Shown here: positions 38,327 to 48,275 of the stretch, in pieces
Position numbering within the stretch: the first letter of the stretch is position 1
How the letters are laid out: each line of letters starts with the position of its first letter
Source: Vreelandella rituensis
GTDB lineage: Bacteria; Pseudomonadota; Gammaproteobacteria; Pseudomonadales; Halomonadaceae
Direction of reading: 5' to 3'
DNA: 64,000 nucleotides
Assembly: GCF_003336665.1 (NCBI RefSeq)
Contig: NZ_QPIJ01000005.1
Span: 1-64,000, forward strand
Notes under the pieces: model-generated
Database searches by the model: none
Seen by the model: the letters and a program-made list of their open reading frames with translations, nothing else
What the model was told of the DNA's origin: nothing
Position numbers and translations under genes: made by a program

Positions 38327-40354
38327 CTACAGCAGCAAGCGCCGAATATCGCTCAGCACCTCCGCCAGGAAGGCGGTGAAGCGCGCTGCATCCGCCCCGT
38401 TGATCGCTCGGTGATCGTAGGACAGCGACAGCGGCATCATCAGCCGTGGCTGGAAGGCGGTGCCGTCCCAGACCGGCTTCATCGACGCCTTGGACACCCC
38501 GAGGATGGCCACTTCCGGCGCATTGACGATCGGGGTGAACGCCGTGCCGCCGATCGACCCCAGACTCGAGATGGTGAAGCAGCCGCCGGTCATTTCCTCG
38601 CGCTTGAGTTTCTTGGTCTGGGCCTTCTTGCCCAGCTCGGCCATGTCCTTGGCGATCTCGATCAACGACTTCTTGTCGGCATCGCGCACCACCGGCACCA
38701 TCAGTCCGGCCGGAGTATCCACCGCCACGCCGATATGCACGTAGTGCTTCCACACCAGCGTCTCGCCGTCGCCCTTCAGGCTGACGTTGAACTGCGGGAA
38801 CTTCCTAAGCGCAAAGGCACAGGCCTTGACCATGAACGGCAGCGGGGTGAGCTTGGCGCCCTGGGCTTCCGCTTCGGCCTTCATCGCCTTGCGAAACGCT
38901 TCGAGCTCGGTGATGTCGGCTTCGTCGAACTGGGTCACGTGGGGCACGTTCAGCCAGCTGCGGTGCAGGTTGGTTGCGCCCATCTTGAGCAACCGCCCCA
39001 TGGGCTTTTCTTCGATCTCGCCGAACTGGCTAAAGTCGACCTCGGGAATCGGCGGGATGCCCGCGCCACCGCTGGCGGCGGGGGCCGCACCGGGCTTGGC
39101 CTGGTTGGCAATCGCCTGCTTGACGTACTCATGCACGTCTTCCTTGAGTACCCGCTCCTTGGGGCCGCTGGGCTTGACCAGCCCCAGGTCCACGCCCAGC
39201 TCCCGGGCCAGCATGCGCACCGCCGGCCCGGCATGCACCAGCTTGCCGTCGCGCGGCTTGTGTGCAGCCATCTGGGCTTCGGGGCTCGGGGTGCCGGGGG
39301 GCGTTTCCGCCTTGGCGGCCGGCTTGTCAGCCTTGGGCGCCGGGGCGCTCTTTTCGGCCGACTGTGGCTTGGCTTTCTTGGCCGGCTTGGTGCCCGCCAC
39401 CTCCATGATACCGATTACGTCGCCTTCGGAGACCGTGTCACCTTCCTTGACGGTTAGCTCGACGATCCGGCCCTTGTAAGGGCTGGGCACGTCCATCGAA
39501 GCCTTGTCGGACTCCAGGGTGATCAGCGGATCTTCCTCATTGACCTCGTCACCGGCCGCCACGCCGATCTCGATGATCGGTACATCCGTGGAACCGGACA
39601 GATCCGGCACCCGAATTTCCTTGCGCTCGGGCTCGCCGTTGCCGGTTTCTTCTTCGGCAGTACTTTCGGTAGCGTCTGCCTCTGGCTCGCTAGCCGGCGC
39701 AGAGGCGGCTTCTTGCGCCGGTGCCGGCTCGTCGGCCGCGCCGTCACCGGCGATTTCCATTTGGCCGATCACATCGCCTTCGGAGACGGCATCGCCTTCC
39801 TTGACCGTCAAGCTGACGATCCTGCCGGTGTGTGGGCTAGGCATGTCCATGGAGGCCTTGTCGGACTCCAGGGTGATCAGGGTGTCTTCGGCGTCGACTT
39901 CGTCGCCTTCGGCCACCGCCACGTCGATGATCTCGACGTCGCTGTCGCCGCCCAGGTCCGGCACCTTGATGTCGACGGTCTGCTTACCGCCGCCGGCTTT
40001 TTTGGCGGCAGGCTTATCCGCCGCTGGCGGTGCTTGTTTCTCTTGCGATGACGGTCTTGCGTCGGGCTCAGGCTCGGCTGGGGCGGGCTTTTCGTCGTTT
40101 TCGCCGTCGCCGCCCCCCTCGATTTCCAGCTCGAGGATGTCGTCGCCTTCCGAGACCGTATCGCCTTCTTTCACCAGCACCTTGAGGACCTTGCCGCCTT
40201 TCGGGGCGGGCACGTCCATGCTGGCCTTATCGGATTCCAGGGTGATCAGGGTGTCTTCCGCGGCGATCACGTCGCCTTCGGCCACCGCGATCTCGATGAT
40301 TTCGACACCTTCGCTGCCACCGATGTCGGGCACTTTGATGATTTCGCTACTCAA
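38327..40354 (-). CDS. aceF: Pyruvate dehydrogenase E2, dihydrolipoamide acetyltransferase
   Basis: A 675-residue E2 core of the pyruvate dehydrogenase complex. Three lipoyl domains carry the lipoylated lysine in ESDKASMD at K43, K166 and K284, joined by Ala/Pro/Glu-rich linkers. The peripheral subunit-binding domain is near 370-410, and the catalytic SYDHRAINGADAARF near 645-659 has H648. Three lipoyl domains is the E. coli-type arrangement. aceE lies 57 bp upstream on the same strand, so the two form an operon ended by the UUCG hairpin. Confidence 0.96.
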   Translation of the reverse strand: MSSEIIKVPDIGGSEGVEIIEIAVAEGDVIAAEDTLITLESDKASMDVPAPKGGKVLKVLVKEGDTVSEGDDILELEIEGGGDGENDEKPAPAEPEPDARPSSQEKQAPPAADKPAAKKAGGGKQTVDIKVPDLGGDSDVEIIDVAVAEGDEVDAEDTLITLESDKASMDMPSPHTGRIVSLTVKEGDAVSEGDVIGQMEIAGDGAADEPAPAQEAASAPASEPEADATESTAEEETGNGEPERKEIRVPDLSGSTDVPIIEIGVAAGDEVNEEDPLITLESDKASMDVPSPYKGRIVELTVKEGDTVSEGDVIGIMEVAGTKPAKKAKPQSAEKSAPAPKADKPAAKAETPPGTPSPEAQMAAHKPRDGKLVHAGPAVRMLARELGVDLGLVKPSGPKERVLKEDVHEYVKQAIANQAKPGAAPAASGGAGIPPIPEVDFSQFGEIEEKPMGRLLKMGATNLHRSWLNVPHVTQFDEADITELEAFRKAMKAEAEAQGAKLTPLPFMVKACAFALRKFPQFNVSLKGDGETLVWKHYVHIGVAVDTPAGLMVPVVRDADKKSLIEIAKDMAELGKKAQTKKLKREEMTGGCFTISSLGSIGGTAFTPIVNAPEVAILGVSKASMKPVWDGTAFQPRLMMPLSLSYDHRAINGADAARFTAFLAEVLSDIRRLLL

Positions 40355-40411
40355 GGTCGCGCTCCTTCCAAATCGTGTCGAGCCGGCGGGCCTGGCCCGC
40401 CGGGCACCGGA

Positions 40412-43084
40412 TCAGCTGGTCAGCGGGTTGGGCTTGTCGGGGTCGATGCCGTATTGCTTGATGGCCTCGCCGACCCGCTTGCGTTCGATCTCGCCGCGAT
40501 CCGCCAGGGCCTTGAGCGCGGCGACCACCACGAAGTGGCGGTCCACTTCAAAGAAGTAGCGCAACTTCTCGCGGCTGTCGGAGCGCCCGTAGCCGTCGGT
40601 ACCCAGTACCGTGTAGTCGCTGGGCACCCAGGCGCGGACCTGGTCGGCGTAGAGCTTCATGTAGTCGGTGGAGGCGATCACCGGCCCCTCGCGCCCGGCC
40701 AGGCACTGGGTGACATGCGGCGTGGCCGGGTCCTCGTCGGGGTGCAGGAAAGCCTGGCGGTCGACGGTCAGGGCGTCACGGCGCAGCTCGTTGAAGCTGG
40801 TGACGCTCCAGATGTCGGCGCCGATGCCCCAGTCCTTGGCCAGCAGCTCGGCGGCGGCTTCGACTTCGCGCAGGATGGTGCCGGAGCCCAGCAGCTGGAC
40901 GCGGCCCTTGTCGCCCTTTGTCTCGCGCAGCAGGTACATGCCCTTGATGATGTCCTCGGCGGGGATCGTCTCGAGCTCGGGGTGCTCGTAGTTCTCGTTC
41001 ATCACCGTGAGGTAGTAGAAGCAGTTTTCCTTGTCGGCGAACATGCGCTTCAGGCCGTCCTGGAGGATCACCGCGACCTCGTGGGCGTAGGTGGGGTCGT
41101 AGCTGCGGCAATTGGGGATGGTCGAGGCTTGGATCAGGCTGTGGCCGTCCTGGTGCTGCAGGCCTTCGCCGTTGAGCGTGGTGCGCCCGGCGGTGCCGCC
41201 GACCATGAAGCCGCGCGCCTGGAGGTCGCCGGCGGCCCAGGCGAGATCGCCGATGCGCTGGAAGCCGAACATGGAATAGTAGACGTAGAACGGCAGCAGG
41301 GTGACGTTGTTGTTCGAGTAGGAGGTAGCGGCGGCGATCCAGGCGGACATGGCACCAGCCTCGGAGATACCTTCCTCGAGGATCTGGCCTTGCTTGTCCT
41401 CGCGGTAGAACATGATCTGGCCCTTGTCCACCGGCTCGTACTTCTGGCCTTCGGAGGTGTAGATGCCCAGCTGGCGGAACATGCCTTCCATGCCGAAGGT
41501 GCGCGCTTCATCGGGGATGATCGGTACCACGCGTTTGCCCAGGGTCTTGTCCTTGACCAGGCCGTTGAGCACCCGCACGAAGGCCATGGTGGTGGAGACT
41601 TCGCGGCCCTTGGAGCCGCCGGTCTGGGAGGCGAAGATCTTGTGATCGAGCCCGGGGATCTCCAGCGCCTGGAAGTCGCTGCGCCGGCTGGGCAAATAGC
41701 CACCCAGGCGTTCGCGCTGCAGGTGCATGTACTTGAGCTCGGGGGAGTCGTCCTCGGGCTTGTAGTAGGGCACGTCCTTGAGCTGGTCGTCGGACAGGGG
41801 AATGCCGAAGCGGTCGCGGAAGGTCTTCAACGCCTCGTGTTCCATGGTCTTGATCTGGTGGGCTTCGTTGGCGGCTTCGCCGTCACCGCCGCCCATGCCG
41901 TAGCCCTTGACGGTGTGCGCCAGGATCACGGTAGGCTTGCCGCCGGCGTTCTGGGTGGCCTCGTGGTAGGCCGCATACACTTTGAAGGGGTCGTGGCCGC
42001 CGCGGTTGAGCTTCCAGATGTCCTCGTCGGACAGGTCCTTGACCATCGCGGCGGTTTCCGGGTACTTGCCGAAAAAGTGCTCGCGGGTGTAGGCGCCGCC
42101 GTTGGCCTTGTAGTTCTGGTACTCGCCGTCGACCGCCTCATCCATGCGCTTTTGCAGGATGCCTTTCTTGTCCTTCTCGAACAGGGGATCCCAGTGACGG
42201 CCCCAGACGACCTTGACCACGTTCCAGCCGGCGCCGCGGAACACCCCTTCCAGCTCGTCCATGATACGGCCGTTGCCGCGCACCGGGCCGTCCAGGCGCT
42301 GGAGGTTGCAGTTGACCACAAAGATCAGGTTGTCGAGGTTCTCGCGCCCGGCCAGGGAAATCGCGCCCAGCGATTCGGGCTCGTCGCACTCGCCGTCACC
42401 CATGAAACACCAGATCTTGCGATCGTGCATGTCCTTCATTTCACGCGAGTGCAGGTACTTCATCACGTGAGCCTGGTAGATCGCCTGGATCGGGCCCAGA
42501 CCCATGGAGACTGTGGGGAACTGCCAGAAGTCGGGCATCAGCCAGGGGTGCGGGTAGGACGACAGGCCGTCGCCGTCGACTTCCTGACGGAACTTGTCCA
42601 TCTGCGCTTCGGACAGGCGGCCTTCGAGGAAGGCGCGGGCATAGATGCCCGGCGCCACATGGCCCTGGATGTAGATCAGGTCGCCTTCAAAGTCGCCGTT
42701 GGGGGCGCGGAAGAAGTGGTTGAAGCCCACATCATAGAGCGTTGCCGCCGACATGAAGCTGGCAATATGGCCGCCCACCCCGGGGCAGGCGCGGTTGTTG
42801 CGGATCACCTGGGCGATGGCGTTGTAGCGGATGATGGAACGAATGCGGCGTTCCATGAACAGGTCGCCCGGCATCGGCGCTTCGCGGTGGACCGGGATGG
42901 TGTTGCGGTGCGGGGTTGTCACCGAGAAGGGCACCTTCATCCCGTCTCGGCGCAGCCGGTCCGCCAGGCGGGTCATCAGGTAGCGGGCACGATCCTCACC
43001 CTCGCGATCCAGTACCGACTCCAGGGAATCCATCCATTCCGTGGTTTCGGTCAGATCGAGATCTTCTCTTGTCTCCAGACTCAT
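40412..43084 (-). CDS. aceE: Pyruvate dehydrogenase E1 component
   Basis: An 890-residue thiamine diphosphate enzyme that decarboxylates pyruvate and transfers the acetyl group to AceF. It is the homodimeric E1 type. Motifs: FMGDGECDEPE-type ThDP-binding segment (GDGECDEPES), HTVKGYGMG, and GTDGYGRSDSREKLR near the C-terminus. I chose the ATG at 43084 (MSLETREDLD) with GGAGAG 7 nt upstream. Codon use is strongly biased to G/C third positions compared with the flanking genes. Confidence 0.97.
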   Translation of the reverse strand: MSLETREDLDLTETTEWMDSLESVLDREGEDRARYLMTRLADRLRRDGMKVPFSVTTPHRNTIPVHREAPMPGDLFMERRIRSIIRYNAIAQVIRNNRACPGVGGHIASFMSAATLYDVGFNHFFRAPNGDFEGDLIYIQGHVAPGIYARAFLEGRLSEAQMDKFRQEVDGDGLSSYPHPWLMPDFWQFPTVSMGLGPIQAIYQAHVMKYLHSREMKDMHDRKIWCFMGDGECDEPESLGAISLAGRENLDNLIFVVNCNLQRLDGPVRGNGRIMDELEGVFRGAGWNVVKVVWGRHWDPLFEKDKKGILQKRMDEAVDGEYQNYKANGGAYTREHFFGKYPETAAMVKDLSDEDIWKLNRGGHDPFKVYAAYHEATQNAGGKPTVILAHTVKGYGMGGGDGEAANEAHQIKTMEHEALKTFRDRFGIPLSDDQLKDVPYYKPEDDSPELKYMHLQRERLGGYLPSRRSDFQALEIPGLDHKIFASQTGGSKGREVSTTMAFVRVLNGLVKDKTLGKRVVPIIPDEARTFGMEGMFRQLGIYTSEGQKYEPVDKGQIMFYREDKQGQILEEGISEAGAMSAWIAAATSYSNNNVTLLPFYVYYSMFGFQRIGDLAWAAGDLQARGFMVGGTAGRTTLNGEGLQHQDGHSLIQASTIPNCRSYDPTYAHEVAVILQDGLKRMFADKENCFYYLTVMNENYEHPELETIPAEDIIKGMYLLRETKGDKGRVQLLGSGTILREVEAAAELLAKDWGIGADIWSVTSFNELRRDALTVDRQAFLHPDEDPATPHVTQCLAGREGPVIASTDYMKLYADQVRAWVPSDYTVLGTDGYGRSDSREKLRYFFEVDRHFVVVAALKALADRGEIERKRVGEAIKQYGIDPDKPNPLTS

Positions 43085-43490
43085 AGAGGTCTCTCCGAAT
43101 GACGATAAATGACAATGGCCCCGCAACCTCAGGGCCGGCCGGCGATAGCGACGCTTACGCCGTGAACCAATGATAAATCGCTGTAAAGAGCATCAACCAT
43201 AATAGACGGCAACAGCACCGAATTGGAATTTGGCTCTATATTCAACGAACTATATTCCGCGAGCTATATTCAACGACTATCTAATTTCAAAACGAATCAC
43301 GTAATTTCAAAATGTAGTAAAGCTACAAAAATGTTAAAAATAACTGGCTTGTACAGCAGAAGATACCTCAAAGTCGCCACGCTGCCAATTCACCGCAACA
43401 GGAAAAGCCTATCGAAAACAAAGTACTGCACTGCAGCATAAGCATTGCCCAGAATATCGCGTCTTACGACCAAGGCGCAGCAACTTGTAG
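43085..43490. other. AT-rich upstream region of aceE with tandem repeats
   Basis: A 406-bp gap between aceE and ampD. A 72-codon frame at 43223-43441 lacks a ribosome binding site and crosses low-complexity repeats, so I do not call it. The region holds three 14-bp tandem repeats at 43236-43277 and a 20-bp-period direct repeat at 43282-43321, and presumably the aceEF promoter. Confidence 0.55.
43236..43277. repeat. Three 14-bp tandem repeats upstream of aceE
   Basis: CTATATTCAACGAA (43236), CTATATTCCGCGAG (43250) and CTATATTCAACGAC (43264) are contiguous 14-bp units sharing CTATATTC and CGA/CGC ends. They lie about 150-190 bp upstream of aceE. A second pair, TAATTTCAAAA at 43282 and 43302, has a 20-bp period. 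Confidence 0.8.
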
Positions 43491-44141
43491 TCAAACTACC
43501 GTTTTATAGGTTTTAGACGATAGTCCAGCCAGATAGCCGCGAAAATATTGCCAATCAAATGCCGGTCCAGGGTCGGTCTTGCGCAACGGCGCCACCTGGG
43601 CGTGGCTGGTAATACGTTCGGGCGTAAGAGAAGGATAGCAGTCCATCAAGTTTTTGGTGGCACACGCCAAGGCATGATATTGAGCCTGGGTGAAAGGCGT
43701 CTCGTCATCTCCTTCAAGCTCGATACCCACTGAAAGATCATTGAGTGCGCGGCGCCACTGCTTGCAACGTGCATCGAACCAGATAGAGCGCCCGGCATGC
43801 CAGGCCCGCGACTCGAAGGGGACGAACTGGACGCACTTACCGTCGCGGCGAATCAGCAAATGTGCCGAGACGCGCAAATGGGCGATCTCACTAAAAAATT
43901 CATCCGCATCCGGATCAAGGCGGTTCAGAAACAAGGCCTCTATTGCATCGCCATGAAACTGCCCCGGTGGCAAACTGATAGCATGCAGGAGCAGTAACGA
44001 GACTTCGCCTTCGGGACGCTGATCCTGATTGGGCGAATCCACCCGGCACGCTGCCCCCCACCACCCTTGTTCGATTGAATCTTGATGGACTGGACGTTGG
44101 TCGACTGCACTTTTCTCCATGGTTTGTTGTCGCTTGATCAC
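43491..44141 (-). CDS. ampD: 1,6-anhydro-N-acetylmuramyl-L-alanine amidase AmpD
   Basis: A 216-residue cytosolic zinc amidase (amidase_2/PGRP fold) that recycles anhydromuropeptides. Zinc ligands are expected in [12 protein letters not shown] (H near 53), [14 protein letters not shown] (H near 179) and the terminal Asp. [17 protein letters not shown] is typical of AmpD. I keep the GTG start at 44141 because AGGGGG lies 4 nt upstream; an ATG at 44120 has no ribosome binding site. It is divergent from nadC. It may affect AmpR-type beta-lactamase control if present elsewhere. Confidence 0.9.
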   Translation of the reverse strand: MIKRQQTMEKSAVDQRPVHQDSIEQGWWGAACRVDSPNQDQRPEGEVSLLLLHAISLPPGQFHGDAIEALFLNRLDPDADEFFSEIAHLRVSAHLLIRRDGKCVQFVPFESRAWHAGRSIWFDARCKQWRRALNDLSVGIELEGDDETPFTQAQYHALACATKNLMDCYPSLTPERITSHAQVAPLRKTDPGPAFDWQYFRGYLAGLSSKTYKTVV

Positions 44142-44218
44142 CTTGCCCCCTGACGTTGCGCTGTGACTTTTCCTATAATGCTCAACTATATGTTATTCCT
44201 TCTGCTGAAAGGCACGCT

Positions 44219-45076
44219 ATGCATTATCAAACCGCCCTTATCGATGAAATCCGTAACAGCGCCGCGCACCTGTTGGCGGAAGACGTCGGCCCCGGGGACA
44301 TTACCGCTGAATTGATCCCCGACACCCAGTGGGCCACCGCTCATGTGATTACCCGAGAGGCTGCGGTGCTATGCGGTGTTGCTTGGGTCGATGAGGTATT
44401 TCGCCGCCTGGACAGCCGTGTGGTGCTCCATTGGCTGGCCGCGGATGGTGACAGCTTGGAAGCCGGGCAACGCTTTGTGGAAATGGAGGGTCCTGCGCGC
44501 AGTCTATTGACCGGCGAACGTGCCGCACTCAATCTGCTGCAGACACTTTCCGCCACCGCGACAGCCACACGGCATTATGTGAACTTGATCGAAAATACCG
44601 GTGTACGTCTGCTGGATACGCGCAAGACACTACCTGGCATGCGTTTAGCGCAAAAATACGCGGTGACTTGCGGCGGTGGGCATAACCACCGTATCGGTCT
44701 GTGGGATGCTTTTCTTATCAAGGAAAATCATATTGCTGCCTGTGGCGGTATCGAAGCGGCAATCAACCAGGCTCACAAGATTGCCAAGGAACTTGCCGTG
44801 GAAATCGAAGTGGAAACGTTCGATGAGCTCGATCAGGCACTGGCGGCGGGCGCCGATACTATCATGCTGGATAACTTCTCACTGGACGATATGCGCGAAG
44901 CGGTCAAACGTACCGCAGGACGCGCTGTCCTGGAAGCCTCGGGGAACGTCGACGCAAGCACGCTGCGCGCCATTGCCGAGACCGGCGTTGACTGTATTTC
45001 CAGCGGTGCGTTAACCAAGGATATCAAAGCCATCGACCTTTCCATGCGCATCACCCAGACGCGCTCACAAACGTGA
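44219..45076 (+). CDS. nadC: Quinolinate phosphoribosyltransferase (decarboxylating)
   Basis: A 285-residue enzyme making nicotinate mononucleotide from quinolinate and PRPP. Motifs: [14 protein letters not shown] near 21-34, [38 protein letters not shown], and [10 protein letters not shown]-type substrate region (core IEVETFDEL). I chose the ATG at 44219 with AAAGGC upstream, where NadC proteins begin; the frame opens 21 codons earlier. A TATAAT at 44174-44179 may be its -10 box. Confidence 0.95.
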   Translation: MHYQTALIDEIRNSAAHLLAEDVGPGDITAELIPDTQWATAHVITREAAVLCGVAWVDEVFRRLDSRVVLHWLAADGDSLEAGQRFVEMEGPARSLLTGERAALNLLQTLSATATATRHYVNLIENTGVRLLDTRKTLPGMRLAQKYAVTCGGGHNHRIGLWDAFLIKENHIAACGGIEAAINQAHKIAKELAVEIEVETFDELDQALAAGADTIMLDNFSLDDMREAVKRTAGRAVLEASGNVDASTLRAIAETGVDCISSGALTKDIKAIDLSMRITQTRSQT

Positions 45077-45089
45077 TGCCAAGCATCGC

Positions 45090-45587
45090 CTAGGTTTCTA
45101 CCGCCACGATTGGCTTTTTCAAATGGTGGCGACGCAACCGCTCGCCGCCACGCTCGACCCATTCCTCACCTAAGTCACGCCAGCCCCGTCGCAGCAAACG
45201 TTCACAAAGCATCAGGCTGGCGTCTATCTGGATATGCTGGATGCCATGTTCCAGCAACAAACGCTCGGCATGGATCAACAAGGTGGTGCCAATACCCCGC
45301 CCGGCCAACGTCGGCCAGACGTAGAGAGTGACCACGCGACCTGTGGGAATATCCAGCTCCAGAAAAGCCACGCAACGGCCATCACAGGTAGCCACCAGGG
45401 TGGTATAAAGCGCCTGACGCACCGCCCAGGCACTGGCTTCTCGCGGCAGTGCCGAAGCCCAGGCCTGGCGCTGCGTCAAGTCGTATTGCGCCGTCGCACC
45501 TTGCATCACCGCATGGTAAAACACTTCCGCCTGGTCGGCCGCATCACGCGACAGGGCGGCACGATAAAGTATGCGAGGGCTAGTCAT
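45090..45587 (-). CDS. GNAT-family N-acetyltransferase
   Basis: A 165-residue single GNAT domain. The acetyl-CoA-binding motif A is VVTLYVWPTLAGRGIGTTLLIHAE near 69-92 (core RGIGTTLL), with an upstream AFLELD strand. The substrate is unknown. It is convergent with nadC (13 bp between stops) and divergent from trmO. Confidence 0.82.
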   Translation of the reverse strand: MTSPRILYRAALSRDAADQAEVFYHAVMQGATAQYDLTQRQAWASALPREASAWAVRQALYTTLVATCDGRCVAFLELDIPTGRVVTLYVWPTLAGRGIGTTLLIHAERLLLEHGIQHIQIDASLMLCERLLRRGWRDLGEEWVERGGERLRRHHLKKPIVAVET

Positions 45588-45689
45588 CCGGTTATCCTTA
45601 TTGGTTGGCGCGTCTTGGCAGACTAAGCACTTTGCTTAAACGACTCAAGCCGCACCGTCTCGATTACTTTCCACGATACCCTGCTCCCT

Positions 45690-46418
45690 ATGCCTGATTC
45701 ATCTTTCGCAGCTGCTCACTTTTCACTCACTTCTATCGGTGTGATCGAAAGCGATTACCCGGATAAATTCGGCATTCCGCGCCAGCCGGGCCTGGCCCCG
45801 GCGGCGCGCGCCACGCTTGTGCTGACACCCCCGCACAATGACGCCTTGGCGGTACGCGGACTGGAAGCCTTTAGCCACCTGTGGCTAAGCTTCATTTTTC
45901 ATCAGAGCCCTGAACGCTGGACACCGTTAGTGCGTCCACCTCGCCTGGGCGGCAATGCCAAAGTCGGCGTATTTGCCAGCCGCAGCACCCATCGCCCCAA
46001 CCGTCTGGGACTTTCGCTGGTGGAGCTTACGCGCGTGGACACTACCCAGGGTGTGCGCCTGGAATTAGCTGGTTGCGACCTGGTCAGCGGCACGCCGGTG
46101 GTGGATATCAAGCCCTACTTACCTTGGGCGGAAGCACACCCGGAAGCACGTTCCGGCTTTGCTCCCCAGCCGCCTGAAGCCTGCCCGGTGAGCTTTTCCC
46201 CTTCTGCTGTTTGCGACTTGGCGCAACACCCTGAGGGGGAATCGCTAACGCTGCTCATCAGCCAAGTGCTTGCCCAGGACCCTCGCCCGGCCTATCGCAA
46301 GAACAGCACAGCGGACCGCCTCCATGGAGTCAGGCTCAGAGACGTGGATGTGCGCTTTCGCGCTGTAATAAACAATGACGCCACGACTCTGGAAGTCGTG
46401 GCGATCGTCGCGGTTTAA
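45690..46418 (+). CDS. trmO: tRNA (m6)t6A37 methyltransferase TrmO
   Basis: A 242-residue TsaA/YaeB protein; TrmO N6-methylates t6A37 in tRNA-Thr using SAM. Motifs: IGVIESDYPDKFGIPRQPGL near the start, GVFASRSTHRPNRLGLSLVEL near 90-110, and the C-terminal DPRPAYRKN. The final codons contain a perfect 9-bp stem-loop. It is convergent with purC (28 bp). Confidence 0.9.
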   Translation: MPDSSFAAAHFSLTSIGVIESDYPDKFGIPRQPGLAPAARATLVLTPPHNDALAVRGLEAFSHLWLSFIFHQSPERWTPLVRPPRLGGNAKVGVFASRSTHRPNRLGLSLVELTRVDTTQGVRLELAGCDLVSGTPVVDIKPYLPWAEAHPEARSGFAPQPPEACPVSFSPSAVCDLAQHPEGESLTLLISQVLAQDPRPAYRKNSTADRLHGVRLRDVDVRFRAVINNDATTLEVVAIVAV

Positions 46419-46446
46419 GGCAGGGCTGGCTTGCAGGAAAGGCGGT

Positions 46447-47163
46447 TCAGGCAGGGAATTCGATTCCGATGCGTCGGCCGACTTCCTCGTAGGCTTCGAT
46501 GACACCACCCAGGCCTTGGCGGAAGCGATCCTTGTCCAGCTTTTCGCGGGTCTCGGCATCCCACAGTCGGCAACCGTCCGGCGAGAATTCATCCCCCAAC
46601 ACGATCTTACCCTTGAAGACACCGAATTCGAGCTTGTAATCCACCAGCAATAGCCCACCTTGAGCGAACAACGCCTTGAGCACGTCGTTCACCTGGTAAG
46701 TCAGCGCTTTCATTTCAGCCAGTTGCTCGGGTTTCGCCCACCCGAAGGTTTCCGCCAATGACTCGTTGATCATGGGGTCGCCCTTCTCATCGTCCTTCAG
46801 AAACAACTCGAAGGTCGGCGGGGCAAGTTCGATGCCTTCTTCCACGCCCAGCCGTTTGACCAACCCGCCGGCCGCAATGTTACGCACCACACATTCCACC
46901 GGAATCATGTCGAGCTTCTTGACCAGGCTTTCGGTGGCATTCAGACGTTTTTCAAAATGCGTCGGCACCCCGGCTTCCTGCAGGCGCGCCATGATGAAGG
47001 CATTGAACACATTGTTGACCATGCCCTTGCGGGCCAAGGCTTCTTTTTTCTTACCATCAAAGGCACTGGTATCATCACGAAACTGCAGCACCAACCGGTC
47101 TTGATCATCGGTGGTGTAGACGGATTTCGCCTTACCGGCATAAAGTTCTTGACGCTTTTCCAT
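46447..47163 (-). CDS. purC: SAICAR synthetase
   Basis: A 238-residue purine biosynthesis enzyme joining CAIR and aspartate. Motifs: [14 protein letters not shown] near 7-20, [13 protein letters not shown] near 83-95 and [10 protein letters not shown] followed by [13 protein letters not shown] near 173-203. Length is the short bacterial type. It follows bamC by about 50 bp on the same strand, consistent with a dapA-bamC-purC operon. Confidence 0.96.
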   Translation of the reverse strand: MEKRQELYAGKAKSVYTTDDQDRLVLQFRDDTSAFDGKKKEALARKGMVNNVFNAFIMARLQEAGVPTHFEKRLNATESLVKKLDMIPVECVVRNIAAGGLVKRLGVEEGIELAPPTFELFLKDDEKGDPMINESLAETFGWAKPEQLAEMKALTYQVNDVLKALFAQGGLLLVDYKLEFGVFKGKIVLGDEFSPDGCRLWDAETREKLDKDRFRQGLGGVIEAYEEVGRRIGIEFPA

Positions 47164-47214
47164 GAGGGCTCCGAAGGAGAGTCAAAACAAAGGTAACAAC
47201 CGATCAGTCGGCAC

Positions 47215-48201
47215 TCAGCGCAGATAGCTGGATACCCGTTCCAGCAGTTCTCGTTGGTCTTGCGAGGTAAGGTCACGCTCGCTGGCATTGATCGCCCGCA
47301 GTACCGTCTGATCGGCACTCACGGATTCCAGCGCCAGGCGGATGCGTTGCGACATCTGACTGACGTCCGGGGTGATCAGGCCCAACAGAAAGCCACGCTC
47401 GCGCTTCTCGCTGGGGGTATAGTCCACGATAAACTCATGTGCCTGAGGGTCTTCCGACAACAGTTCATGCTGCCCTTCTTGAGCGAACTCAAGCGTCAGG
47501 AAATGATTGAGTTCCGCCCATACCCTGTCGATATTGCGGGGAATGATGACTTTCCACTCGTCTCCTTCCTGCTCCAGCTGGATGTATGCGCTACGATCCA
47601 GACGCTGGGCGGAAAGTGAAGATGATACGGAATCAGCCAGGGCGCTACGGGCGCTGAAGTGATTTTCCAACGCATCCAGACAGGCACCCAATGTCTGACC
47701 GCCGCGTTCACAGCGCACTTCGCTGTTACCGGCACGCAAGCCACTTTCCAGCCGAATACGCCCCTGAGTGGTTTCGATAACCCCACGCTCGGCATCGCTC
47801 TCTTGCACACCGAGCCGCCGCGACTGGACGAAATCTTCCAGCTGCGACCAAACCGCGCCGGGAGGCGCCGCGACCACCAGCCAGCTTTGCCCATCGATAT
47901 CGCGGCGCTCCACGTAATCCTGCTCAGCGCCACTACCGGCAAGTGCTCTTGGCGGCCTGACCAGAGCGGGTTCGGAAGGTCGGGTATTTTCAGAGGTGAC
48001 AGGCGGCACTGGCATGGCGTCGCCATACTGTCGCATATCGCGACTTTCCGGCAATGCCAAGGGTGCACTGGGCGTGGTTTCCACATAGTCCAGGTTACGG
48101 TCATGGTAGAAACCATCACGCGCACACCCTGCCAATGACATGGCCGCCACTAGCGTCAACGGCATCCATTTGAGTGCAGGGTTATTAAGCGCAAATTTCA
48201 T
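47215..48201 (-). CDS. bamC: Outer membrane assembly lipoprotein BamC
   Basis: A 328-residue lipoprotein of the BAM complex. The N-terminal signal has lipobox LAGC (cysteine near residue 26), followed by an unstructured N-terminal segment and two helix-grip domains. WLVVAAPPGAVWSQLEDFV near 109-127 and the C-terminal ERDLTSQDQRELLERV part are typical. I chose the ATG at 48201 over the preceding TTG codon. It sits between dapA and purC, as in pseudomonads. Confidence 0.9.
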   Translation of the reverse strand: MKFALNNPALKWMPLTLVAAMSLAGCARDGFYHDRNLDYVETTPSAPLALPESRDMRQYGDAMPVPPVTSENTRPSEPALVRPPRALAGSGAEQDYVERRDIDGQSWLVVAAPPGAVWSQLEDFVQSRRLGVQESDAERGVIETTQGRIRLESGLRAGNSEVRCERGGQTLGACLDALENHFSARSALADSVSSSLSAQRLDRSAYIQLEQEGDEWKVIIPRNIDRVWAELNHFLTLEFAQEGQHELLSEDPQAHEFIVDYTPSEKRERGFLLGLITPDVSQMSQRIRLALESVSADQTVLRAINASERDLTSQDQRELLERVSSYLR

Positions 48202-48275
48202 CAAGCCACCTTAGCAATCTACAGTTCGGGACCCGGCGACGGCTCACCGGTATATGCGCCTGCTCAACAAGGCGA

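Noticed and set aside
40454-43102. 882-codon plus-strand open frame antisense to aceE
   Set aside because: It is a shadow of the GC-rich aceE coding frame, with low-complexity Ala/Val/Gly/His-rich sequence and no family features.
43223-43441. 72-codon frame upstream of aceE
   Set aside because: It crosses the 14-bp tandem repeats in AT-rich DNA and lacks a ribosome binding site.
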